A stretch of DNA of 64,000 nucleotides, taken from NCBI RefSeq assembly GCF_040459645.1, contig NZ_JARVHQ010000001.1, positions 186,001 to 250,000 of the forward strand. Direction: 5' to 3'. Every line of letters begins with the position of its first letter. Positions within the stretch are counted from its first letter, which is position 1. This stretch comes from Bacillus cereus group sp. RP43 (GTDB lineage: Bacteria; Bacillota; Bacilli; Bacillales; Bacillaceae_G). The notes under the pieces were generated by a model, which saw nothing but the letters and a program-made list of their open reading frames with translations, searched no databases and was not told the DNA's origin. Below are positions 15,648-26,182 of the stretch, in pieces. A program made the position numbers and the translations under genes.

Positions 15648-16016
15648 ATGGCAAGTGTATATGAAAATAGTTATATGATCGTTTTGATTTTCTTGCTATT
15701 AGGTATATTGCTGCCGGTAGTGGCTCTTACATTAGGGAAAATGCTGCGTCCAAATAAACCGAGTGCAGCGAAAGCGACGACGTATGAGAGTGGAATTGAG
15801 CCTTTTCATGATGCTAATATTCGGTTTCATGCTCGTTATTATATTTTCGCTTTATTGTTCGTCATCTTTGATGTAGAAACTTTATTTTTATATCCATGGG
15901 CTGTTGCATATGACAAGCTTGGTTTATTTGCACTGATTGAAATGCTCATTTTTGTTGTGATGTTGCTAGTTGGATTAGCGTATGCTTGGAAAAAGAAGGT
16001 GTTACAATGGTTATAA
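15648..16016 (+). CDS. nuoA: Complex I subunit A
   Basis: NuoA is a small membrane subunit at the interface with the peripheral arm. The 122 residues have three membrane helices and the family motifs [19 protein letters not shown] and [13 protein letters not shown]. The ATG at 15648 follows a strong GGGGGGAGGG site. The last ten bases overlap nuoB. It is the first gene of an 11-gene operon. Confidence 0.95.
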   Translation: MASVYENSYMIVLIFLLLGILLPVVALTLGKMLRPNKPSAAKATTYESGIEPFHDANIRFHARYYIFALLFVIFDVETLFLYPWAVAYDKLGLFALIEMLIFVVMLLVGLAYAWKKKVLQWL

Positions 16017-16525
16017 ATTTTGAGGAATTACACCCACAGGAGCGAGCGGAATTAGAAAGAAATATCTTTTTTTCTACATTGGAACAGTTGAAGGGATGGG
16101 CGCGGAGCAATTCTTTATGGCCGATGACATTTGGACTGGCATGCTGTGCGATTGAAATGATGGGAGTAGGTTCATCACATTACGATTTAGATCGATTTGG
16201 GTCATTTTTTCGGACTTCACCAAGACAATCGGATGTCATGATTGTGTCAGGAACGGTAACGAAGAAAATGGCGCCTATTGTTCGGCGCTTATATGATCAA
16301 ATGCCTGAACCAAAGTGGGTAATTGCGATGGGCTCTTGTGCAACAGCCGGTGGTCCGTATGTGAATTCGTATGCTGTTGTGAAAGGTGTAGATCAAATTG
16401 TACCAGTTGATGTGTATATTCCTGGATGCCCTCCGAATCCTGCTGCTTTAATTTATGGAATTAATAAATTAAAAGAAAAAATTCGTTACGAGGCGAGGAC
16501 CGGGAAGCAGGTGACGAATAAATGA
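16007..16525 (+). CDS. nuoB: Complex I subunit B, carries Fe-S cluster N2
   Basis: NuoB binds the terminal cluster N2 that hands electrons to quinone. The 172 residues include the N2 ligands in [22 protein letters not shown] and IPGCPPNP. An upstream in-frame start at 15986 would add seven residues inside nuoA; ATG 16007 behind AGAAGGTG fits the family better. It overlaps nuoC by four bases. Confidence 0.96.
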   Translation: MVINFEELHPQERAELERNIFFSTLEQLKGWARSNSLWPMTFGLACCAIEMMGVGSSHYDLDRFGSFFRTSPRQSDVMIVSGTVTKKMAPIVRRLYDQMPEPKWVIAMGSCATAGGPYVNSYAVVKGVDQIVPVDVYIPGCPPNPAALIYGINKLKEKIRYEARTGKQVTNK

Positions 16526-17847
16526 GTGATCCAAATAAAGACTTAGAAAGCATGAAAAGAGAAGCAGCCCGTCATGCGAAAGAGGAAGCGCGAAAACGTC
16601 TTGCTGCGAAACATGAGGCGGAAATGTCTAAACTTAAAGGAGAACATCGAGAAAAAGAGAAAGCGCTACCAAAAGATAAGAGGATTAATGTAGAAGAAGC
16701 GAAAGCCTCAGCACTAGCGAAGCAAAAGCGAGAAGGAAGCGAAGAAGTAACGGACGAAGACAAAGCAAAAGCGAAGGCGAAAGCCGCAGCAGCTGCAAAA
16801 GCGAAAGCAGCGGCACTAGCGAAGCAAAAGCGAGAAGGGTCAGAAGAAGTAACGGACGAAGAAAAAGTCAAAGCGAAGGCGAAAGCTGCAGCAGCTGCAA
16901 AAGCGAAAGCAGCGGCACTAGCGAAGCAAAAGCGAGAAGGGTCAGAAGAGGTAACGGACGAAGAAAAAGTCAAAGCGAAGGCGAAAGCTGCAGCAGCTGC
17001 AAAAGCGAAAGCAGCGGCACTAGCGAAGCAAAAGCGAGAAGGGTCAGAAGAGGTAACGGACGAAGAAAAAGTCAAAGCGAAGGCGAAAGCTGCAGCAGCT
17101 GCAAAAGCGAAAGCAGCGGCACTAGCGAAGCAAAAGCGAGAAGGAAGCGAAGAAGTAACGGACGAAGAAAAAGCGAAGGCAAAGGCTGTAGCAGCTGCAA
17201 AAGCAAAAGCGGCAGCGTTGGCGAAAGTAAAATCCTCACAAGGTGATGGGGATTCAGGGGATGAGAAAGCAAAGGCAATTGCAGCCGCGAAAGCGAAAGC
17301 CGCTGCTGCAGCAAGGGCAAAGGGAGCTGTAAATAAGATAGAAGATGAACCGCAGCAGGAAGAACCATCAGTTAACCAACCATATTTAAATCGCTATGTG
17401 GAGGTTGTTAAGGAGAAGATAGGGGAATATGCATTAGTAGATTCCTATATTAATAAGCTTTCAAAAGATGTTCCAACTCTTGTGGCGGAGCCTTCAAAAT
17501 ATTATGAAGTGATGGAATTAATGCGATTCCATGAGGGGCTTGCTTTTGATTATATGTCAGAGATACATGCGACGGATTTTGTGACACATATGGAAGTGTA
17601 TGTTCATTTATTTTCATATGGAAAGAAACAGTCAGTAGCAGTGAAGGTAAAGCTGGATAGGGAAGCGCCGCAAGTAGAATCGGTGACGCCGCTTTGGAAA
17701 GGGGCAGATTGGCCGGAGCGTGAAGCGTATGATTTGCTCGGTATTGTGTTTAAAGGTCATCCTAATTTATCTCGCATTTTAATGCCGGATGATTGGGTAG
17801 GGTATCCGCTTAGGAAAGATTATGAACCGTATGATGTGGAGGTGTAG
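16522..17847 (+). CDS. nuoC: Complex I subunit C with a long repetitive N-terminal extension
   Basis: The 30-kDa subunit domain occupies about residues 290-441: [14 protein letters not shown], then [21 protein letters not shown] and the C-terminal LRKDY. Before it is an extension of almost 290 residues made of K, A and E. Its core is five copies of a 34-residue unit ([17 protein letters not shown]...) encoded by an exact 102-base period starting at 16711, 16813, 16915, 17017 and 17119. It probably forms a highly charged helix or disordered tail. The extension is absent from typical bacterial NuoC. Its function is unknown and its copy number is likely to vary between strains. Confidence 0.93.
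   Translation: MSDPNKDLESMKREAARHAKEEARKRLAAKHEAEMSKLKGEHREKEKALPKDKRINVEEAKASALAKQKREGSEEVTDEDKAKAKAKAAAAAKAKAAALAKQKREGSEEVTDEEKVKAKAKAAAAAKAKAAALAKQKREGSEEVTDEEKVKAKAKAAAAAKAKAAALAKQKREGSEEVTDEEKVKAKAKAAAAAKAKAAALAKQKREGSEEVTDEEKAKAKAVAAAKAKAAALAKVKSSQGDGDSGDEKAKAIAAAKAKAAAAARAKGAVNKIEDEPQQEEPSVNQPYLNRYVEVVKEKIGEYALVDSYINKLSKDVPTLVAEPSKYYEVMELMRFHEGLAFDYMSEIHATDFVTHMEVYVHLFSYGKKQSVAVKVKLDREAPQVESVTPLWKGADWPEREAYDLLGIVFKGHPNLSRILMPDDWVGYPLRKDYEPYDVEV
16711..17220 (+). repeat. 102-base tandem repeat inside nuoC
   Basis: GCACTAGCGAAGCAAAAGCG recurs at 16711, 16813, 16915, 17017 and 17119, so the period is 102 bases (34 codons). Copies 2-4 are nearly identical. The first and last are more diverged (GAAGGAAGC instead of GAAGGGTCA). 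The reading frame is kept in every copy. Near-identity of the middle copies suggests recent slippage or unequal crossing over. Confidence 0.95.
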
Positions 17848-17850
17848 CTT

Positions 17851-18951
17851 GTGATCCGTACGGAAGAGATGCTCTTAAATGTAGGACCGCAGCACCCAAG
17901 TACACATGGTGTGTTTCGGCTTGTAATTAAGATTGACGGGGAAATTATTAAAGAGGCTACACCAGTTATCGGGTATTTGCATCGCGGAACAGAAAAGATT
18001 GCTGAGAGCCTGCAATATACGCAAATTATCCCGTATACAGATCGAATGGACTATTTATCAGCGATGACGAATAATTACGTCATTTGCCATGCTGTAGAGA
18101 CGATGATGGATCTTGAGATTCCAGAGCGTGCTGAATACTTACGGGTGCTTGCGATGGAGCTCGGGAGGGTTGCGAGCCATCTTGTTTGGTGGGGAACGAA
18201 CCTTCTTGATATAGGAGCGGTTAGTCCATTTCTATATGCGTTTCGTGAACGAGAAATGATTATAAATTTATTAAATGAATTGTGCGGTGCAAGGCTTACT
18301 TTCAACTATATGAGAGTCGGCGGTGTGAAGTGGGATGCGCCGGATGGTTGGATTGAAAAGGTAAAAGAGTTTGTTCCATATATGAGAGAGCAATTGGCAG
18401 GTTACCACGACCTTGTTAGCGGAAATGAAATTTTCTTGAATCGTGTGAAAGGCGTTGGCGTATATAGCGCGGAAGAGGCGATTTCGTATTCTTTAAGCGG
18501 CGCAAATTTGCGGTGCACGGGAGTCCACTTTGACCTTCGCAAAGATGAGCCGTATTCTATTTATGATCGTTTTGACTTTGATATTCCTGTAGGGATCGCG
18601 GGAGATGCTTGGGACCGCTACGTTTGCCGGATGAAGGAAATTGAGGAGTCATTAAAAATTATTGAGCAAGCAGCCGAGCAGTTCCCAAAAGATGGAGCTG
18701 TGCTTGCGAAAGTGCCGAAAATTATTAAAGCACCTAAAGGAGAAGCGTTCGTCCGTATAGAGTCACCACGGGGAGAGATTGGCTGTTATATTGCTAGTGA
18801 TGGAAAGAAAGAGCCGTACCGTTTGAAATTTCGCAGACCGTCTTTTTATAATTTGCAAATCTTACCGAAGTTATTGAAAGGTGAAAACATCGCCAATTTA
18901 ATTACGATTTTAGGTGGGGTTGATATTGTACTTGGGGAGGTTGACGGCTAA
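17851..18951 (+). CDS. nuoD: Complex I subunit D (49-kDa)
   Basis: NuoD helps build the quinone-binding site with NuoB. The 366 residues start [20 protein letters not shown] and contain the conserved [14 protein letters not shown]-like and [17 protein letters not shown] regions, ending with [14 protein letters not shown]. It starts at GTG 17851 behind GTGGAGGTG. It shares one base with nuoH. Confidence 0.96.
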   Translation: MIRTEEMLLNVGPQHPSTHGVFRLVIKIDGEIIKEATPVIGYLHRGTEKIAESLQYTQIIPYTDRMDYLSAMTNNYVICHAVETMMDLEIPERAEYLRVLAMELGRVASHLVWWGTNLLDIGAVSPFLYAFREREMIINLLNELCGARLTFNYMRVGGVKWDAPDGWIEKVKEFVPYMREQLAGYHDLVSGNEIFLNRVKGVGVYSAEEAISYSLSGANLRCTGVHFDLRKDEPYSIYDRFDFDIPVGIAGDAWDRYVCRMKEIEESLKIIEQAAEQFPKDGAVLAKVPKIIKAPKGEAFVRIESPRGEIGCYIASDGKKEPYRLKFRRPSFYNLQILPKLLKGENIANLITILGGVDIVLGEVDG

Positions 18952-19952
18952 TGATTGAGACGCTCTTACAATCACCTTCAAGTTGGACGAATTTCTTCAT
19001 TTTTTTCGGATTAGCGGTGCTTCTATTATTTGCAGTCCTTGGCTTCGTTACATACGGTATTTTGGCAGAACGGAAAGTGATGGGGTTTATGCAAGGACGG
19101 ATTGGACCAAACCAAGTTGGGGGCCGGTTCGGTTTACTACAAACGGTAGCTGATGTTTTGAAACTATTATTAAAAGAAGATAGCATTCCGAAAGCTGCTG
19201 ATAAACCGTTGTTTATATTAGCACCTGTTATTGCATTCGCACCAGCATTTATGGTGCTTGCGGTTATCCCATTTACTGATAAATTTCAGTTCGCGGATAT
19301 TGGCGTAGGATTACTGTATTACATTGCTATTTCTGGGATTACGACGATCGGAGTTGTAACTGGGGGATGGGCATCAAATAATAAATATTCCCTTTTAGGA
19401 GGGATGCGCGCAGCAGCGCAAATGATTTCTTATGAGATTCCACTTGTGATGAGTGTAATTGGCGTCGTTTTGTTAGCAGGTAGTCTTAATTTAAATGAGA
19501 TTGTAGCGGCGCAGGAGAAGGTATGGTACATTTTCGCACAGCCAATCGGTTTCGTCGTTTTCTTAATCGCGGCAGTTGCAGAGTTAAATAGGACACCGTT
19601 TGATTTACCCGAAGCGGAGTCAGAACTTGTTTCTGGATACCATACAGAATACTCAGGGTTTCGCTGGGCGTTTTTCATGCTTTCAGAGTATGTGTATTTC
19701 TTCGGGATGGCATCTTTAACTACAGTACTCTTTTTAGGAGGCTGGAACCCAGTTATGTTCCTTGGATTTATTCCAGGAGCAGTATGGTTTGCTTTGAAAT
19801 TCAGCAGTGTGGTCTTTCTGTTAATTTGGTTCCGCGTTACGTTCCCGCGTATAAGAGGTGACCAGTTAATGGAGTTTGGCTGGAAAGTATTATTACCAAT
19901 CGCACTTGCAAATATTTTCTTAACGGCATTGATTAAGGAGCTATTCTTCTAA
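18951..19952 (+). CDS. nuoH: Complex I subunit H
   Basis: NuoH is the membrane subunit that meets the peripheral arm near the quinone site. The 333 residues form about eight helices. They include ERKVMGFMQGRIGPNQVGG, the acidic loop ELNRTPFDLPEAESELVSGYHTEY and the C-terminal FPRIRGDQLMEFGWK. Translation is coupled to nuoD by a one-base overlap. Confidence 0.96.
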   Translation: MIETLLQSPSSWTNFFIFFGLAVLLLFAVLGFVTYGILAERKVMGFMQGRIGPNQVGGRFGLLQTVADVLKLLLKEDSIPKAADKPLFILAPVIAFAPAFMVLAVIPFTDKFQFADIGVGLLYYIAISGITTIGVVTGGWASNNKYSLLGGMRAAAQMISYEIPLVMSVIGVVLLAGSLNLNEIVAAQEKVWYIFAQPIGFVVFLIAAVAELNRTPFDLPEAESELVSGYHTEYSGFRWAFFMLSEYVYFFGMASLTTVLFLGGWNPVMFLGFIPGAVWFALKFSSVVFLLIWFRVTFPRIRGDQLMEFGWKVLLPIALANIFLTALIKELFF

Positions 19953-19977
19953 TCTATAAAGGGGGTGCCAGTAAGAG

Positions 19978-20397
19978 ATGAAAGGACTATTTAAAGGGTT
20001 AAAATATACGCTTAGTAATTTGAGTAAGAAAAAGGTGACGTATGATTATCCGAATCAGCCGCTACCATTACCAGACCGCTTTCGGGGTATTCAAAAGTTT
20101 TATCCAGAGAAATGTATTGTTTGTAATCAGTGTTCCAACATTTGTCCGACAGATTGCATTCAATTAACAGGAAAAAAACATCCTGATCCTACGAAAAAAG
20201 GAAAAATCATCGACACGTATGATATTAATTTTGAAATTTGTATTCTTTGCGATTTATGTACAGAAGTTTGCCCGACAGAGGCGATTGTAATGACAAATAA
20301 CTTTGAACTCGCAGAGTATTCACGTGATGATTTATTTAAAAACTTGCAGTGGCTTGACGAGAACGACGAGAACGTCAGGAAGGAGAATAAAGCATGA
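19978..20397 (+). CDS. nuoI: Complex I subunit I, two 4Fe-4S clusters
   Basis: This is the ferredoxin-like subunit of the peripheral arm. The 139 residues contain CIVCNQCSNICPTDC and CILCDLCTEVCPTEA, each a full set of four cysteines for clusters N6a and N6b. GGGGGTGCC precedes ATG 19978. As the operon has no NuoEFG, this subunit is a candidate entry point for electrons from an unknown donor; that is an inference. Confidence 0.96.
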   Translation: MKGLFKGLKYTLSNLSKKKVTYDYPNQPLPLPDRFRGIQKFYPEKCIVCNQCSNICPTDCIQLTGKKHPDPTKKGKIIDTYDINFEICILCDLCTEVCPTEAIVMTNNFELAEYSRDDLFKNLQWLDENDENVRKENKA

Positions 20398-20918
20398 ATG
20401 GCGAGTTTGTAGCATTCTTTATCCTATCCTTGTCTGCGATTATCGGCGGAGTGCTTATGCTGAACTTAACGAAAGTAATGCATATGATGCTGGCTCTTGT
20501 ACTTACATTCCTTAGCATTGCAGGTTTGTACTTTCTCTTATCGGCCGAATTTATCGGAGTTGCACAAATTTTACTTTACTCTGGTGCGATCACTATTATT
20601 ATGATTTTTGGCATTATGTTAACGAAACATAACGCGGAAAATGAATCGCGCCTTACTCTTCGAAAATGGATTATCTTCTTTGCGGTTGTAGCATTTGGAG
20701 CAGTTATGTATTTCGCTGTTAATAGTATCGATTTTTCAAATCAAAGCACACAAGGAAGTTTACCTCTCCATGAAAACAACACACTTCAAATCGGTACACT
20801 TCTCTATTCAAAATATATTATTCCATTCGAGTTAACCTCAGTTATTTTACTTGTAGCACTTGTAGGAGCGATTATCCTTGCGAAGAAGGATGAGGGAGAG
20901 GAGGATTCCCATGAGTAG
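20394..20918 (+). CDS. nuoJ: Complex I subunit J
   Basis: The 174-residue membrane subunit has five hydrophobic segments and the conserved [22 protein letters not shown] region, which holds the pi-bulge helix of the family. It overlaps nuoI by four bases and nuoK by eight. Confidence 0.95.
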   Translation: MNGEFVAFFILSLSAIIGGVLMLNLTKVMHMMLALVLTFLSIAGLYFLLSAEFIGVAQILLYSGAITIIMIFGIMLTKHNAENESRLTLRKWIIFFAVVAFGAVMYFAVNSIDFSNQSTQGSLPLHENNTLQIGTLLYSKYIIPFELTSVILLVALVGAIILAKKDEGEEDSHE

Positions 20919-21225
20919 CGTTCCGGCTTCTGCGTATTTAACACTTGCGATTATTTTGTTTTGCATCGGCTTATTTGGAGCTTTAACAAAGCGAAATACA
21001 GTAATTGTATTAGTTTGTATCGAATTGATGTTAAACGCTGCCAATTTAAATTTAGTAGCGTTTAGTAAATTAGGCTTGTTTCCAAATTTAACAGGACAAA
21101 TTTTTTCGCTGTTTACGATGTCTGTAGCGGCAGCGGAGGCAGCGGTAGGTCTTGCAATTTTGATTGCTTTGTACCGTAATCGCCCGACAGTTCATGTAGA
21201 TGAGATGGATACGCTCAAAGGATAG
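20911..21225 (+). CDS. nuoK: Complex I subunit K
   Basis: This is a 104-residue antiporter-like subunit with three helices and the conserved acidic residues in [17 protein letters not shown] and [18 protein letters not shown]. The frame stays open further upstream, but ATG 20911 behind GGGAGAGGAGG is the proper start and gives the usual length. Confidence 0.95.
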   Translation: MSSVPASAYLTLAIILFCIGLFGALTKRNTVIVLVCIELMLNAANLNLVAFSKLGLFPNLTGQIFSLFTMSVAAAEAAVGLAILIALYRNRPTVHVDEMDTLKG

Positions 21226-21254
21226 CATTGTGACCGAAAAGGGGGAAGGAAACA

Positions 21255-23117
21255 ATGATCGATTATGCATGGCTCATACCGCTTTTCCCGCTTGTTTCAT
21301 TTTTGTTACTTATTGTGTTCGGGAAGAAAATTAGAGAGGGAAGTAGTGTACTAGGTATTTTCTTTACCTTTCTCTCCTTTCTCTCTGCGGTAGTGGTACT
21401 AATAGAACGGTTTTCATCCGAGGCAGTGAAGCATAAGTGGGTATGGCTTAGGGTAGGAGATATAGATATATCATTTGGTTTTGAAGTTACCGCATTAGGA
21501 GCTTTAATGTTGTTTATCGTTACGCTTGTGAGTTTTCTTGTACATGTGTACTCAAAAGGTTATATGAAAGGCGACGCCAGATTACCAACCTTTTATGCAT
21601 ATTTAGGGCTCTTTACCTTTGCGATGCTTGGGCTAGTTATATCGACGAATTTATTACAGCTTTATATATTTTGGGAGTTAGTCGGCCTTGGTTCGTTTTT
21701 ACTTATCGGTTTTTATTTCTTTAAAGAAGAAGCGAAGGCTGCTGCAAAAAAGGCTTTTATTATGACACGCATTGGGGATGTTGGGCTATTTATTGGGATG
21801 ATTTTAATTTTTTGGCACGCAGGTAGTTTTGAATATGACGCGATTTTTAAAGCGATTCATACGGGCGACCTCTCTCCTTCCATGATTACAATAACGGCGA
21901 TATTAATTTTTATCGGTGCGATGGGGAAATCGGGTCAATTCCCGCTTCATACATGGTTGCCAGATGCAATGGAAGGACCGACGCCTGTTTCGGCACTTAT
22001 TCACGCGGCAACGATGGTTGCAGCCGGCGTATATTTAGTAGCGACGATGTTCCCGCTATTTTCAGCAAGTGTGGTAGCGATGCAAACTGTGGCAATCGTT
22101 GGGGCTTTCACTGCAATCTTTGCGGCCTCTATTGGTCTAGTACAAACTGATATTAAGAGGGTTCTTGCTTACTCTACAGTTAGTCAGCTCGGGTATATGA
22201 TGCTTGCGCTAGGCTCTGCTGGTTATGTAGCTGGTATCTTTCACTTAACGACACACGCCTTTTTTAAAGCATTATTGTTCTTAGCGGCAGGAAGTGTAAT
22301 TCATGCAGTCCATACGCAAAACATTAATAAAATGGGCGGTTTACAGAAAAAGATGAAAGTAACCGGTGCACTATTTTTAATAGGCACACTTGCAATTAGT
22401 GGTGTTCCTCTTCTTTCCGGATTTTTTAGTAAAGATGAAATTTTAGCGGCGGCTTGGATGAATGGCAATTACTTTCTATTCGTTTTAGCAGTAATTGCGG
22501 CATTTCTAACAGCATTTTATATGTTCCGTCTATATTTTCTTGTCTTTACGGGGGAAACAAAGACGAAGGAAGAGGTGCATGAATCACCTCGCACCATGAC
22601 GTATCCGATGATTGTCCTTGGTGTTCTTGCGGTAGTGGCAGGTTATATAAATACACCGTGGTTCGGAACGTTTCTTGGGGATTGGCTTACGAAAGATATA
22701 GGATTCCAGGTGAAGGAAGTGCATGGACCTGTTTGGATTATGGTTGTTGCGACGCTCGTTTCATTTGCGGGAATTGCCCTCGCATATTTCATATATGGTA
22801 AGAAATCTATCTCTAGAGATTGGGCCGGCGGTGAAGGGACGTCTCTTTATAAACTTTTGAAAGAAAAATATTATGTGGATGAACTATACAATGTGACGGT
22901 GCTTCCTATTACGAAAGGAATCGCTCATGTGCTTCGCTTATTTGAAGTATACGTTGTAGAAGGAATCGCAGTTTTAATTGCTGGACTCGTTAAAGGTATG
23001 AGTGGCCTAGGATCGCGGCTTCAAAACGGGAATGTACAAGTGTATGGAACTGTAACAGCAGTTTCGCTCGCAGTGCTCCTAATTATTTTGTTATATACGG
23101 GAGGGGATTTACGGTGA
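21255..23117 (+). CDS. nuoL: Complex I subunit L, proton-pumping antiporter-like
   Basis: The 620-residue protein has about 14-16 membrane helices. Conserved features include FWELVGLGSFLLIGFYF, the lysine-containing KSGQFPLHTWLPDAMEGPTPVSALIHAATMV and DIKRVLAYSTVSQLGYM. A lateral amphipathic helix follows in the C-terminal part. It is preceded by GGGGGAAGGAA and overlaps nuoM by four bases. Confidence 0.96.
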   Translation: MIDYAWLIPLFPLVSFLLLIVFGKKIREGSSVLGIFFTFLSFLSAVVVLIERFSSEAVKHKWVWLRVGDIDISFGFEVTALGALMLFIVTLVSFLVHVYSKGYMKGDARLPTFYAYLGLFTFAMLGLVISTNLLQLYIFWELVGLGSFLLIGFYFFKEEAKAAAKKAFIMTRIGDVGLFIGMILIFWHAGSFEYDAIFKAIHTGDLSPSMITITAILIFIGAMGKSGQFPLHTWLPDAMEGPTPVSALIHAATMVAAGVYLVATMFPLFSASVVAMQTVAIVGAFTAIFAASIGLVQTDIKRVLAYSTVSQLGYMMLALGSAGYVAGIFHLTTHAFFKALLFLAAGSVIHAVHTQNINKMGGLQKKMKVTGALFLIGTLAISGVPLLSGFFSKDEILAAAWMNGNYFLFVLAVIAAFLTAFYMFRLYFLVFTGETKTKEEVHESPRTMTYPMIVLGVLAVVAGYINTPWFGTFLGDWLTKDIGFQVKEVHGPVWIMVVATLVSFAGIALAYFIYGKKSISRDWAGGEGTSLYKLLKEKYYVDELYNVTVLPITKGIAHVLRLFEVYVVEGIAVLIAGLVKGMSGLGSRLQNGNVQVYGTVTAVSLAVLLIILLYTGGDLR

Positions 23118-24616
23118 ATGGATTGCTATTAACGTTCTTCATTTTTTCCCCACTTTTAGGAATTCTCTTGCTTTTATTAACGCCGAAACGAGAATCGCGT
23201 ACAGTGCAGGCGCTTGGTTTATTCGGAACGGCGCTTCCATTTGGAGTTGCTATCGTCCTCGCTTGTACATACGCTTCAGGAAAGAGTTTATCGATATTTG
23301 ATGAAAAAGTGAACTGGATTAAATTTGGGGATTTCACAGCAGTGGACAAAAGGTGGTTTTCAATTTATTACGAGCTTGGTATTGATGGTTTATCGCTTGT
23401 AATGATGGTGCTCACAGCCCTTTTAGCGATGCTCGCAGCTATTGCGGCATTTTCCATTAAAAGAAATTTGAAAGCATTCTACATGCTGTTACTCATGCTA
23501 GAAATAGGGATGCTCGGTGTCTTCGCTGCTCAAAATTTAATGCTGTTCTTCATCTTCTTTGAAATTACGTTGCCACCAATGTTTTTATTAATTGGCAAGT
23601 GGGGGAAATTGTCGAGTGAAAAGGCTGCATATAGTTATTTAATATATAACGGTATTGGATCAGCTATTTTACTTATCGTTTTCTCGGTTTTATTTGCAAA
23701 AACAGGTACAACAAATATTGCGGAGCTTAAAGAAATATTAACGAGTGTAGGTGCTGGGGGAGGAATGGCTGTCTCAAGCAGCTTACAGTTCGGCTTGTTT
23801 CTTGCCATAATGACTGCCTTTGCGATTAAACTCCCTGTTTTTCCTTTGCATCGCTGGATGGTCAATGTACACATAGAAGCGCACCCGGCCGTAGTTATGC
23901 TTCATGCGGGAGTTTTGCTGAAGATTGGCGCGTACGGTATTGTTCGCTTCGGGAAAGGATTATTCCCAGAATATTTTCGTGATTTTGCAACGCTAATTGC
24001 GATTTTGGGAGTCATTAATTTATTGTACGGGGCCTTTCTAGCACTCATCCAAACGGACTTTAGGAAGGTACTTGCTTACTCTAGTATTTCGCATATGGGT
24101 ATTGTATTAATGGGACTTGCGGCGTTAAATGCACCAGGTACACAAGGGGCGCTGTTCCAAGTTGTGTCTCACGGTTTAATTGCGGCCTTGCTCTTCTTCT
24201 TGCTTGGCATTATTGAAGAGCGTTTCGGGACTTCGGATATTACAGCACTTGGTGGACTCGCAAAAAGTGTTCCAGTGCTTAGTGGTTTCTTCTTAGCGGG
24301 TGGTATGGCATCGCTTGGAATGCCAGGGATGTCTGGATTTATTAGCGAATTCCTTGCCTTTCTCGGTTTATTCCAAGGGAAACCGGTTATCGCTGCCGCA
24401 GGTGTACTTGGAATTATTTTAACCGCTGTATACGTATTAAGAGCGACACTTCAAGTGACATTTGGTAAGAAAGAATGGGAAGCGAAATCTGATATACACG
24501 GATGGGAGTACATTCCTGTTATAGTGCTTATCGTTTGTATTATTGCAATTGGGGTAATGCCAGAACTACTAGGGGATCCGCTTCAAACTACATTGAAAAC
24601 ATTGGGGGTGAAGTAG
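23114..24616 (+). CDS. nuoM: Complex I subunit M, proton-pumping antiporter-like
   Basis: The 500-residue protein starts at GTG 23114 within the end of nuoL. It contains FFIFFEITLPPMFLLIGKWG, FAIKLPVFPLHRWMVNVHIEAHPAVVMLHAGVL and FRKVLAYSSISHMGIV, the standard proton-channel signatures. Note RWMVNVHIEA where many NuoM proteins have TWLPDAHVEA, a Bacillus-type variation. Confidence 0.95.
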   Translation: MNGLLLTFFIFSPLLGILLLLLTPKRESRTVQALGLFGTALPFGVAIVLACTYASGKSLSIFDEKVNWIKFGDFTAVDKRWFSIYYELGIDGLSLVMMVLTALLAMLAAIAAFSIKRNLKAFYMLLLMLEIGMLGVFAAQNLMLFFIFFEITLPPMFLLIGKWGKLSSEKAAYSYLIYNGIGSAILLIVFSVLFAKTGTTNIAELKEILTSVGAGGGMAVSSSLQFGLFLAIMTAFAIKLPVFPLHRWMVNVHIEAHPAVVMLHAGVLLKIGAYGIVRFGKGLFPEYFRDFATLIAILGVINLLYGAFLALIQTDFRKVLAYSSISHMGIVLMGLAALNAPGTQGALFQVVSHGLIAALLFFLLGIIEERFGTSDITALGGLAKSVPVLSGFFLAGGMASLGMPGMSGFISEFLAFLGLFQGKPVIAAAGVLGIILTAVYVLRATLQVTFGKKEWEAKSDIHGWEYIPVIVLIVCIIAIGVMPELLGDPLQTTLKTLGVK

Positions 24617-24617
24617 G

Positions 24618-26138
24618 ATGGATATGAACACGTTACTTAGCTTATCATGGCATCTCATGGTACCAGAATTCATTATTCTAGGGGCTGCCATCCTTCTTTC
24701 CATATGTGATTTGTTTTTTAAGCTGAACCATAGGTACGTAGCGATTAGTGCAATTGCCGCTGTCCTGTTAGCGATAGTGTCATTAATTTCGCTATACAGC
24801 GAACCGGCAGGAGATATTTTAAATGGATCGTTTGTACTAGATGGATTTTCAAAAGGATTTAAAACGTTGTTATTAGGCGGAGCAGCTCTCGTTTTATGTA
24901 TGGCAATAAGCGATGACAAGAAGGAGCCCATTCAAGATAAAGGAGAATATTATTATCTGTTTTTAATGGCGCTTCTTGGAGCGATGTTCATGGCTTCTAG
25001 CGTTGATTTCATCACATTGTTCGTTGGTTTAGAGTTGCTTTCGCTTTCTTCCTATATTTTAGTAGGAATCCGAAAAAGAAACCGTGCATCGAATGAGGCT
25101 GCAATGAAATATGTCATTAACGGAGGAATTGGAACAGCAATTACACTCTTTGGAATGAGTTATTTATACGGTATTACAGGTTCGACCAACATAGTGGAAA
25201 TGCAGAAGGTATTTACGCAAGGATTGGCTGGGGGCATTCAGTTATTGTTAGCTCTCGCATTTCTACTACTGCTCGTTGGACTCTCATTTAAAATTGCAAC
25301 AGTGCCATTTCATATGTGGGCACCAGATGTGTATGAGGGAGCGGCTACACCTGTCACCGCTTTTCTCGGAACGATTTCTAAAATTGCTGGCTTTCTACTC
25401 ATTACGCGTTTGTTTCTTATGGTGTTTGCAGGTGTAGCAATCCAAGGAGACGCACAATCTTTGTACGGGCGTATGAGTATATACATTGCTGTACTAGCTA
25501 GTATTACGATGATTGTTGGGAACGTAGTAGCATTAAAACAATACAACGTAAAACGTCTATTTGCCTATTCAGGTATCGCGCATGCTGGGTATTTGCTCGT
25601 GCCCCTTGTAGCGCTATCACAGTTTACGATGGATAGTATGTGGTTTTATATGCTTGCATATATGCTTATGAATATAGGAGCATTTGCAATCATTCACGGA
25701 TTAATCTTACAAAATGATAAGGAAAATATGACGATTTTTACAGGATTATACAAGCGATCCCCATTTACAGCTATAGTGATGACGATCTTTATTTTATCAT
25801 TAGCTGGAATACCGGGGACAGCAGGTTTCATCGGGAAAATTAACATCTTTTTAGGGGCACTTCATGTTGAGCCTGCTCATTACGTATTAGCTTCTATTAT
25901 GATGGGGACAACAGTTATTTCATTCGTATATTACTTCCGGATATTACAGCAAATGTTTTTCCGCACAGGAGGGGCAGAAGAAAAGCTTCGGTTACCGTTA
26001 AATATAAAGATTGTCATGAGTCTTTGCGCAATTTCAATTGTAATACTGGGGATTATGCCGATGATTGGTTACAATTTCTTCTATGAATATTTTCCATTAA
26101 TGAAAGATTTCTTCTTCTTAGGGAACGTGGTACAATAG
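24618..26138 (+). CDS. nuoN: Complex I subunit N, proton-pumping antiporter-like
   Basis: This 506-residue protein has about 14 helices with VGLELLSLSSYILVGIRK, FKIATVPFHMWAPDVYEGAATPVTAFL and KRLFAYSGIAHAGYLL. It is last in the nuo operon, one base after nuoM, and is followed by a clear terminator. The operon therefore encodes A, B, C, D, H, I, J, K, L, M and N only. Confidence 0.95.
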   Translation: MDMNTLLSLSWHLMVPEFIILGAAILLSICDLFFKLNHRYVAISAIAAVLLAIVSLISLYSEPAGDILNGSFVLDGFSKGFKTLLLGGAALVLCMAISDDKKEPIQDKGEYYYLFLMALLGAMFMASSVDFITLFVGLELLSLSSYILVGIRKRNRASNEAAMKYVINGGIGTAITLFGMSYLYGITGSTNIVEMQKVFTQGLAGGIQLLLALAFLLLLVGLSFKIATVPFHMWAPDVYEGAATPVTAFLGTISKIAGFLLITRLFLMVFAGVAIQGDAQSLYGRMSIYIAVLASITMIVGNVVALKQYNVKRLFAYSGIAHAGYLLVPLVALSQFTMDSMWFYMLAYMLMNIGAFAIIHGLILQNDKENMTIFTGLYKRSPFTAIVMTIFILSLAGIPGTAGFIGKINIFLGALHVEPAHYVLASIMMGTTVISFVYYFRILQQMFFRTGGAEEKLRLPLNIKIVMSLCAISIVILGIMPMIGYNFFYEYFPLMKDFFFLGNVVQ

Positions 26139-26140
26139 TA

Positions 26141-26182
26141 AAAATAAAAGGTGTAGAGTCCGTACTCTACGCTTTTTATTTT
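26141..26182 (+). terminator. Terminator of the nuo operon
   Basis: AAAATAAAAGGTGTAGAGT pairs with ACTCTACGCTTTTTATTTT, with two G-T pairs, around CCGT. Confidence 0.9.

Noticed and set aside
16711..17220. Regular repeats resembling a CRISPR array
   Set aside because: The 102-base units are contiguous, in frame and without unique spacers; they are protein-coding.
16572..17368. Long open frames on the minus strand and other phases opposite nuoC
   Set aside because: They are created by the K/A/E-rich repeat of NuoC read backwards (F, A, S and L runs) and have no ribosome site.
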